From assembly GCA_044237845.1 (NCBI GenBank), contig JBIIEL010000045.1:1-12123 (forward strand): a DNA stretch of 12,123 nt. The letters run 5' to 3'. Position 1 is the first letter of the stretch, and each line of letters opens with the position of its first letter. Origin of the DNA: QFOX01 sp044237845. Lineage in GTDB: Bacteria > Pseudomonadota > Alphaproteobacteria > Rickettsiales > UBA3002. The position numbers were made by a program, and so were the translations under genes. Below the pieces are notes generated by a model. The model ran no database searches and was not told the DNA's origin. It saw nothing but the letters and a program-made list of their open reading frames with translations. Shown piece after piece: positions 7,050 to 12,123 of the stretch.

Positions 7050-8101
7050 GGCGTAATACCGCCGATGGAGACATCTGCCGCGAAGGCACCGTGATACTGC
7101 GCGGGCACATGCGTCGCGACAAAATCGCGGATAGGCGCAAGCGCGGGGTGCTTGAGGTCGTTCAGGAAATGCCCCCAGACGCGCGGCAGGTAATCGAGGT
7201 AATGCGCCTTGCCATCACGCACGGTGAGGCGGAGGAAAATGCCGATGATCTTGGCGTTGCGCTGCGCGGCGAGCACAGCATAACGCGTAGCAAACGCCGC
7301 TTCGCCCTGCCCCGCCCCGGCGACGAAATGCGCGCGGCAGGCGGCGACGGTGTCAGGCGACACATCGCGCCGCGCATCCTCGAGCAACGAAGCAAGGTCG
7401 TACGCCGGGTCACCCAGCAGCGCGTCCTGATAGTCGATCATGCCGACGGCGCGGTAGCCCTCACGCGCGCTGAGCCAGAAGAGATTATCTGCATGGTAGT
7501 CACGATGCACGAGGGTGCTTTGTTCGAGCGGTGTGGCTTCGAGAATACCGCGCCAGAGGGCGAGATATTCCTCGCGCAGCGCGCGGGCTTTGGCGATACC
7601 TACGATCTGCGGCAAAAACCATTCGGCAAACAGCGCCGCCTCGCGCAGATAGACAGTCATGTCATAGGGTGGCAACGCAATGGCCAACGCGGCCTGATGC
7701 GCCTCACTCGCGCGGTGAATGGCGATCAGCGCCTCTGTCGCCGCGAGGTAGATTTCGCACTCACGCGCCGGTTGCTCGCGCAGCAGGCGGGTGAAGGACG
7801 CATCGCCCAGATCTTCGAGCAGCAGGAACCCTTCGCCCGCATCCGCCGCGAGGATGGTGGGCACGCTGAGACCAAAGGCGGCAAGCTGCGTGGTGACGTT
7901 CTGAAACTGGCGCACGTCTTCCCACGGCGGCGGGGCATCCATCAGCACCGCGATGGTACCGTTATGCTGCACGCGCTCGTAACGGCGGAAGGACGCGTCC
8001 CCCGCCAGCATGTGCCGCGTGGCGCCTTGCCAGCCAATGCGTACCAGAAAATCATCCATCGCTGCGCCGCGATCCGGGCGCTGCATTGCAATTTGTGTCA
8101 T
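7046..8101 (-). CDS. amgK: Anomeric N-acetylmuramate/N-acetylglucosamine kinase
   Basis: AmgK phosphorylates the C1 position of MurNAc (and GlcNAc) with ATP, supplying MurU with substrate in peptidoglycan recycling. The 351-aa product belongs to the aminoglycoside phosphotransferase/choline kinase fold: a substrate and nucleotide-binding N-lobe with GDASFRRYER (34-43) and LLLEDLGD (93-100), the catalytic Brenner motif HRDYHADN (199-206, catalytic Asp201), and the metal-binding DYQDALLGDPAYDL (223-236). Length is typical (about 335-360 aa). I place the start at ATG 8101 because it overlaps the tsaE stop as ATGA and GGAAGG lies upstream; in-frame Met codons at residues 6 and 15 are alternatives. 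It overlaps murU by four bases downstream, so tsaE, amgK and murU look like one transcript, an arrangement known in Alphaproteobacteria. Older annotations call such proteins generic phosphotransferases. Confidence 0.9.
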   Translation of the reverse strand: MTQIAMQRPDRGAAMDDFLVRIGWQGATRHMLAGDASFRRYERVQHNGTIAVLMDAPPPWEDVRQFQNVTTQLAAFGLSVPTILAADAGEGFLLLEDLGDASFTRLLREQPARECEIYLAATEALIAIHRASEAHQAALAIALPPYDMTVYLREAALFAEWFLPQIVGIAKARALREEYLALWRGILEATPLEQSTLVHRDYHADNLFWLSAREGYRAVGMIDYQDALLGDPAYDLASLLEDARRDVSPDTVAACRAHFVAGAGQGEAAFATRYAVLAAQRNAKIIGIFLRLTVRDGKAHYLDYLPRVWGHFLNDLKHPALAPIRDFVATHVPAQYHGAFAADVSIGGITP

Positions 8102-8553
8102 GCCTCAACATCCTTCCAACGCGCATCGCCCATGAGGGTGACGCGCCGCGAGCCATCATCCGCAAGCGTGATGGAAAGTGCAAGCGAAACAGGTAATCGG
8201 TAGCTCCCTAACCGCTCCGGCCACTCGATGAGTGTGACACCGGCGAGCGCATCGTCGAACCCCAGCTCGATGAGTGCAGATTCATGCTCGATACGGTAGA
8301 GGTCGTAGTGATAGAGCTCGCACGCCACGCCATTCGCGAGGGTGACAGGGTAGGTTTGCAACAGCGTGAAGGTGGGGCTGGTGACCTCCACCGCCTGCTG
8401 GCTGAGTGCCTGAATGAGAAACTGCGCGAAAGTGGTTTTGCCTGCGCCGAGGTCGCCGGTGAGGGTGATCACATCCCCCACGCGCACCCGAGCGGCGATA
8501 CGTGCTGCGAGTGCTTGCGTATCCGCGAGTGAGGAAAGACTAATCACGCTCAT
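8098..8553 (-). CDS. tsaE: tRNA threonylcarbamoyladenosine biosynthesis ATPase TsaE
   Basis: TsaE (formerly YjeE) is the ATPase that works with TsaB and TsaD in forming t6A37 in ANN-decoding tRNAs. The 151-aa product shows the Walker A motif GDLGAGKTT (33-41), the family signatures SPTFTLLQTYP and YHYDLYRIE, and LIEWPERLG near the C-terminus. I chose ATG 8553, which gives the usual family length and an N-terminus MSVISLSS. The frame stays open to 8631, but that extension (basic, Arg-rich) lies wholly within iscX and is atypical. The start overlaps the end of iscX by 14 bases and the stop overlaps amgK by 4 bases, so it sits in the middle of a fully overlapping operon. tsaE beside amgK and murU is a recurrent alphaproteobacterial grouping. 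Confidence 0.93.
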   Translation of the reverse strand: MSVISLSSLADTQALAARIAARVRVGDVITLTGDLGAGKTTFAQFLIQALSQQAVEVTSPTFTLLQTYPVTLANGVACELYHYDLYRIEHESALIELGFDDALAGVTLIEWPERLGSYRLPVSLALSITLADDGSRRVTLMGDARWKDVEA

Positions 8554-8734
8554 CGATCCACGCCATCTGAATCGCCTCGAGGATTTTCTCGTTACAGCCG
8601 TTTGCATCGCCCGTGAAACCCGGAATCGCAAGCACCCAATCGCGCAGATCCGTGAATCGCAGATTCACGTTGTCCACATGCGGATGCGCCTCCTCCAGCG
8701 CGATAGCAATCTGATGTATATCCGTCCAACGCAT
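8540..8734 (-). CDS. iscX: Fe-S cluster assembly accessory protein IscX
   Basis: This 64-aa acidic protein closely matches the IscX (YfhJ) family, a small winged-helix protein that binds the cysteine desulfurase IscS and iron and tunes Fe-S cluster assembly. Visible signatures are RWTD at the N-terminus, the RFTDLRDWV segment in the middle and NEKILEAIQMAWIDE at the C-terminus, in the same order and spacing as E. coli IscX (66 aa). It starts at ATG 8734; a GGCGGG stretch upstream is only a weak ribosome site. In many proteobacteria iscX ends the isc operon after fdx; here no other isc gene is present and it overlaps tsaE by 14 bases instead. It is the first gene of the operon and is divergent from the TPR gene at 8841. 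Confidence 0.9.
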   Translation of the reverse strand: MRWTDIHQIAIALEEAHPHVDNVNLRFTDLRDWVLAIPGFTGDANGCNEKILEAIQMAWIDERD

Positions 8735-8794
8735 AGTAGCCCGCCATTTGCAAAGAATGTGTGTCGCGCAGCAGCATAACGCGCCGGAAAGAAT

Positions 8795-8812
8795 AATTCA
8801 AATCATTGAATT
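8795..8812. promoter_or_regulatory. Inverted repeat in the iscX / TPR-gene divergent region
   Basis: AATTCAA and TTGAATT form perfect 7-bp arms around a 4-base centre (ATCA), directly followed by TTTCGTGAAA (8811-8820), itself a near-palindrome with 4-bp arms. It sits 29 bases upstream of the 8841 ATG within a 106-base intergenic gap. It could be an operator; it does not match the Fur or IscR consensus patterns I know. The short AT-rich arms make it a weak RNA hairpin, so a terminator is unlikely. Confidence 0.35.
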
Positions 8813-8840
8813 TCGTGAAAGAGATAGGCATAACAAACCC

Positions 8841-11800
8841 ATGACACTGATGAAACCGAGTCGATGGGCAACGATCGCCGCCTGCGTGCTGTTATGCACC
8901 ACGGCGACCACGGCGGAAGTGTCGTCGCAAGCACGGAATGGGTATCAACGCCTCAATTTCATGTTCGAGAAACCCACACGGCTGACGGTCGAGAATGGGA
9001 CAGACCGTATTGTGCTTCGCTTTAGCACCCCGCTCAAAAAATCACCCGCTGAAATTGCAGCAATGACCGGCGGCTATGCCAGCAAGGCCACCCTCTCGGC
9101 CGATGGAAAAACGCTGACACTCATTACCGCGCAGCGCTTTCGCACCCGCCATTTCGTGAGCGGGAATATGGTCGGTCTGGATATCATCGGCGGCGAGAAT
9201 GCCCCGATCGTCACTGCAAAGGTAGAGAAAGAAAAACCGGTTGAGGAACTGCTGACCACAAAAAAGCAAAACCCTAAACCCATTGATAAGAAGGCCGAGA
9301 AGCCCAAAAAAGAAACAGAGAAGAAGCTTAAAAAATCAGAAGCGAAACCTGCAAAAAAAGCTGAACTAGCCCCCAAACCGGCTGAGGAGAAAAAACCTGA
9401 GCCCGTTACTGAGCCTGCGACGGAGGAGATGCTGACCACAAAAGAAACTGCTCCTGCGTCCAAGGAAGTGGTAGAAGCACCCGCACCAAAAACCGTAGAG
9501 CCAGCGCCTGCCACCGCTCAAGAAGAACCTGTGGTTACGGAAACTCCTCCACCTGCAGCTTCTGCCACCGCCGAGGAAACGCCGCCGCCCACAACAGTAG
9601 AAACAGTAGAAGAAGCTGCGCCAGCAGGACCGTTTAAGGTAACATCAACGGTAACCGCGACAGGTGTAGTAATCCACTTTCCATACACAACTCGTACCGC
9701 TGCTGCCGTTTTTGAACATGGTAACGACATCTGGCTGGTATTCTCGCAGGCGGCGGATGCATCGTCAGCTGAACTAAAAAAAGCGCTTCCCAAAAACATT
9801 AGCGCTGTGACGCAATATCGCTATGCGGGCCATACCGTTCTGCGTCTTGCCAGCAACGGCAGCATGCATGCGAACATTAAAGCGCAGAAGAAGGGCTTTG
9901 GCTGGGATATTTCTCTTTTACCTGAAATTCAAACACCCGCGCAGGATATTCCTCTCAGCGTGGATACTGTTGACGAAAAAAGCCGCATACTGCTCGGCGC
10001 GTTTGATGTTGCAGAGCCCATTAAATTCTACGACCCCGTAACCGGTAGCTTGTTGTTGGTTGTCCCCTCTTACGAAGCCGGGCTTGGCACTGCTAATCCG
10101 CGCAACTTCCCTGAGTTCAGCTTACTGCTCAGCACACAAGGAATTGCCGTAGCCAGCGCCCGCGAGGATATGTCTGCCCGCCCAACACGGCTCGGCGTCG
10201 CGCTTGAAACAACCAAGGGTCTCGCGGTCAGCAAAAATCTGAGTGTGCTTGGCTCCAACGGGGCGCCCGTGGCTGGCTCCTCCTCCGGCGTTATGTTACC
10301 CTATGCATTATGGCATGTGCCAGTTGATAAATTCAAAGAGACACTGCTGTTGCGCCAAAAAGCACTGAGTGAATCTACCCAGGAAACACGTGCAGAGAAT
10401 CTACTCTCGCTGGCAACGCTGTATCTCGGCGAAGGCATGGGGGCAGAGGCAATTGGCTACCTTGACCTGATCAATCTCAACGAGCCGGAATTTTATAAGA
10501 CACGCAAGCTAGCCCTGCTGAGTGCCGCCGCACATGCCTTGCAGCACCATATCGAGGATGCCGCAGCCGCCCTTGCCGCACCGGAGCTCGCAGATGTGGC
10601 CGAGGCTGCGCTGTGGCGCGACTATGTGGCAATGCTGGCACCGAAAGCGGGAGCCCTCGAAATGATTCAGCAGGCGACGGAAAAACCCCCGGAAGGAGCT
10701 TCAGCAAAGCCTCAAGCTGCTCCACCACCTACAGATCAATCGGCCGACACAGAAACCGGCACGGCAGAAGCTGAACCAGAGGGATCACCTTCTGCCAACG
10801 CCCAACCGATGATGCGCTTTCTGAAATTTAATACGCCCTATATCCGTTTTTACCCGCCGCGGATTCGCCATATGTTGGCCCGTGCAGCAGCGGATGCTTA
10901 TATCACCAACGGGCTAGAGCACAAAGCCATCACCACATTTGATACACTCACCCGCGATAATATTCTAGAGCCACTCCAGTACCGCGCGGAATATGCCGTC
11001 GCGCTGGAAGCGATAAAAAACAAAAATATCACACACGCTCTGGAACTGCTCGAACGCATTGAGAAGCAGAACGAGGATCTGGAAATGAAAGCGCGTGCAC
11101 GCGTTGCGCATGCGATGTTGCTCATGAATATCGGCAAGAAGACACCAGAGGAGACGGTAGAAGCTCTTGAGTTCGCCCGCATGAGCTGGAGGGGCGATGG
11201 ACTGGAGCGCGATGTTCTCAAAGCACTGACAGGTATTTATAAAGACCTCAAACGCCACGACGAAGCACTACGCAGCTACAAGGCGCTGGTCGATGAATTC
11301 CCAGAGGATCCGGATTTTCTGAGCAACTCCACTGCGATGTCGGAGCTTTTTGAGCAACTTTATGTGAATGGCCTGGCCGATGAGATGCCGCCGCTGAAAT
11401 CGCTATCGTTGTTTTATGAATTCCGCGACCTCACCCCCATTGGCGAAAAAGGCGATTTGATTATCCAGAAACTCGCCGACCGCCTTGCTGCGTTTGACCT
11501 CCTCGACCTCGCGACCCAACTGCTCGAGAACCAGTTGAATTTCCGCTTAGGTGGCGAGGAACGATCACGCGTTGGCGCGAAATTGTCGCTGCTCTACTTA
11601 CTTAACCACCAGCCTCAAGAGGCCCTCAAGGTGATTGAGGTCAGCAATTTTGGTGGCAATCCGCCAGAGCTACAACGCCAGCGTCTACAACTTGCCGCCC
11701 AGGCGCTGAGCGGCCTTCAACGCCATGAAGAAGCCCTGAATATACTGTACAACGATGCATCGCCGGACGGTGAATTGCTCAAGCTTGATATTGTCTGGGC

Positions 11801-12123
11801 GATGCAGGACTGGCCAAATGTTACCAACCGAGCAGAGGATATTCTCTCGAAACGGCCAGACCTTACCGCACCGCTCACGCCTACGGAAACCGAAGTATTG
11901 TTGAAACTCGCACTCGGCTATAGTTTCGCAGGGGATTACACCCAGCTACGCTATCTGAAAGATTATTATTCGAGCCTCGTGCCTGACTCGGCCTACAAAC
12001 AGATTTTTGAGTATGTGAGTAACGACACTGCACCACTCGACCGTGAAGACACCACGCTCATCAGCCAGCAAATCACACGCACTGAGGGCTTCCTCAGCTT
12101 ATTCAAAGATAAAATTGCCGCCG
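8841..12123 (+). CDS. Large exported TPR-like repeat protein, C-terminus cut by window
   Basis: The frame is open from ATG 8841 to the window end (1094 codons seen, no stop). AGAGATAGG about 11 bases upstream is a modest ribosome site; a second Met at codon 4 is an alternative. Residues 1-25 form a Sec signal peptide ending TTA-E. Next comes a small beta-rich domain (about 30-125, with DRIVLRFSTPL), then a Lys/Pro/Glu/Ala-rich linker (about 128-265), a second beta-rich region (about 266-480), and a long helical portion with TPR-like units (for example HDEALRSYKALVDEFPEDP near 808, HQPQEALKVIEV, and HEEALNILYND) broken by a second Pro/Glu-rich insert at about 614-656. A block near 860 (FRDLTPIGEKGDLIIQKLADR and onward) resembles, from memory, a conserved C-terminal part of large alphaproteobacterial TPR proteins, so the end is probably close. 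The layout recalls FimV-like envelope scaffolds, but no LysM is seen and function is unknown. Confidence 0.85.
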   Translation, partial: MTLMKPSRWATIAACVLLCTTATTAEVSSQARNGYQRLNFMFEKPTRLTVENGTDRIVLRFSTPLKKSPAEIAAMTGGYASKATLSADGKTLTLITAQRFRTRHFVSGNMVGLDIIGGENAPIVTAKVEKEKPVEELLTTKKQNPKPIDKKAEKPKKETEKKLKKSEAKPAKKAELAPKPAEEKKPEPVTEPATEEMLTTKETAPASKEVVEAPAPKTVEPAPATAQEEPVVTETPPPAASATAEETPPPTTVETVEEAAPAGPFKVTSTVTATGVVIHFPYTTRTAAAVFEHGNDIWLVFSQAADASSAELKKALPKNISAVTQYRYAGHTVLRLASNGSMHANIKAQKKGFGWDISLLPEIQTPAQDIPLSVDTVDEKSRILLGAFDVAEPIKFYDPVTGSLLLVVPSYEAGLGTANPRNFPEFSLLLSTQGIAVASAREDMSARPTRLGVALETTKGLAVSKNLSVLGSNGAPVAGSSSGVMLPYALWHVPVDKFKETLLLRQKALSESTQETRAENLLSLATLYLGEGMGAEAIGYLDLINLNEPEFYKTRKLALLSAAAHALQHHIEDAAAALAAPELADVAEAALWRDYVAMLAPKAGALEMIQQATEKPPEGASAKPQAAPPPTDQSADTETGTAEAEPEGSPSANAQPMMRFLKFNTPYIRFYPPRIRHMLARAAADAYITNGLEHKAITTFDTLTRDNILEPLQYRAEYAVALEAIKNKNITHALELLERIEKQNEDLEMKARARVAHAMLLMNIGKKTPEETVEALEFARMSWRGDGLERDVLKALTGIYKDLKRHDEALRSYKALVDEFPEDPDFLSNSTAMSELFEQLYVNGLADEMPPLKSLSLFYEFRDLTPIGEKGDLIIQKLADRLAAFDLLDLATQLLENQLNFRLGGEERSRVGAKLSLLYLLNHQPQEALKVIEVSNFGGNPPELQRQRLQLAAQALSGLQRHEEALNILYNDASPDGELLKLDIVWAMQDWPNVTNRAEDILSKRPDLTAPLTPTETEVLLKLALGYSFAGDYTQLRYLKDYYSSLVPDSAYKQIFEYVSNDTAPLDREDTTLISQQITRTEGFLSLFKDKIAA
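9243..9443 (+). repeat. Two 21-bp near-identical segments 180 bp apart
   Basis: The stretch 9243-9263 (encoding EELLTTK) recurs at 9423-9443 (EEMLTTK) with two differences, exactly 180 bases (60 codons) apart, inside the low-complexity linker of the exported TPR protein. The intervening sequence does not align obviously, so this may be a remnant of an old duplication, or convergence within a biased linker. Confidence 0.6.

Noticed and set aside
7091..8203. A 370-codon open frame on the plus strand opposite amgK
   Set aside because: It is antisense to a well-supported kinase with intact catalytic motifs. High GC at codon position 3 of amgK makes long opposite frames common, and the translation is Arg-rich with no recognisable motif.
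8554..8631. Twenty-six-codon upstream extension of tsaE
   Set aside because: It is a shadow of iscX in another frame, Arg-rich and not typical of TsaE, whose usual length is reached from ATG 8553.
8592..8831. A 79-codon minus-strand frame overlapping iscX
   Set aside because: It is a different frame from the clear IscX reading and has no family resemblance.
8883..8899. Cys residues in the TPR protein signal peptide as a lipobox
   Set aside because: The residue before Cys19 is Leu, whereas a lipobox needs Gly or Ala (sometimes Ser) there; a cleavable Sec signal fits better.
9223..9636. Lys/Pro/Glu-rich linker as a TonB protein
   Set aside because: TonB has an N-terminal anchor and ends soon after its Pro-rich region; here a cleavable signal precedes it and over 800 residues follow.

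Overview
The window looks like a densely packed chromosomal segment from an alphaproteobacterium, possibly a lineage such as Micavibrionales, Rickettsiales or Rhodospirillales. That placement is an inference from gene content: a tsaE-amgK-murU cell-wall-recycling operon, VirB-type secretion genes, and a large secreted TPR protein whose C-terminal part resembles a family I associate with Alphaproteobacteria. No rRNA, tRNA, insertion sequence, integrase or CRISPR array is visible, and no gap between genes exceeds about 110 bases.

Layout from left to right: (1) positions 6-1515, minus strand: virB8 followed by virB9, overlapping, the first two recognisable genes of a P-type type IV secretion (T4SS) operon that runs off the left edge, where virB10 would be expected. 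(2) A 104-base divergent promoter region. (3) Positions 1620-6348, plus strand: two translationally overlapping genes for large Sec-exported, cysteine-rich proteins (1019 and 559 aa) that I cannot assign to a known family. They carry internal repeats, including a perfect 39-bp in-frame tandem duplication. (4) Positions 6324-8734, minus strand: a tight operon iscX-tsaE-amgK-murU, in which every junction overlaps. Its last gene converges on and overlaps the 559-aa gene. (5) A 106-base divergent region with a small inverted repeat. (6) Position 8841 to the right edge, plus strand: a long exported protein with beta-rich domains, a Pro/Lys/Glu-rich linker and a TPR-like helical C-terminal half, cut off by the window.

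Functionally, AmgK and MurU act in sequence to salvage N-acetylmuramic acid into UDP-MurNAc. TsaE supports the universal tRNA t6A modification, and IscX is an accessory of Fe-S cluster assembly. VirB8 and VirB9 are inner-membrane and outer-membrane core-complex parts of a T4SS.

The least explained part, and the best candidate for something undescribed, is the pair of exported Cys-rich proteins transcribed divergently from the T4SS genes. Base composition changes at their border: hand-counted 60-base samples give about 45% GC at 2641 and about 67-72% GC at 6541 and 7321. This suggests an accessory block placed against a conserved housekeeping operon.
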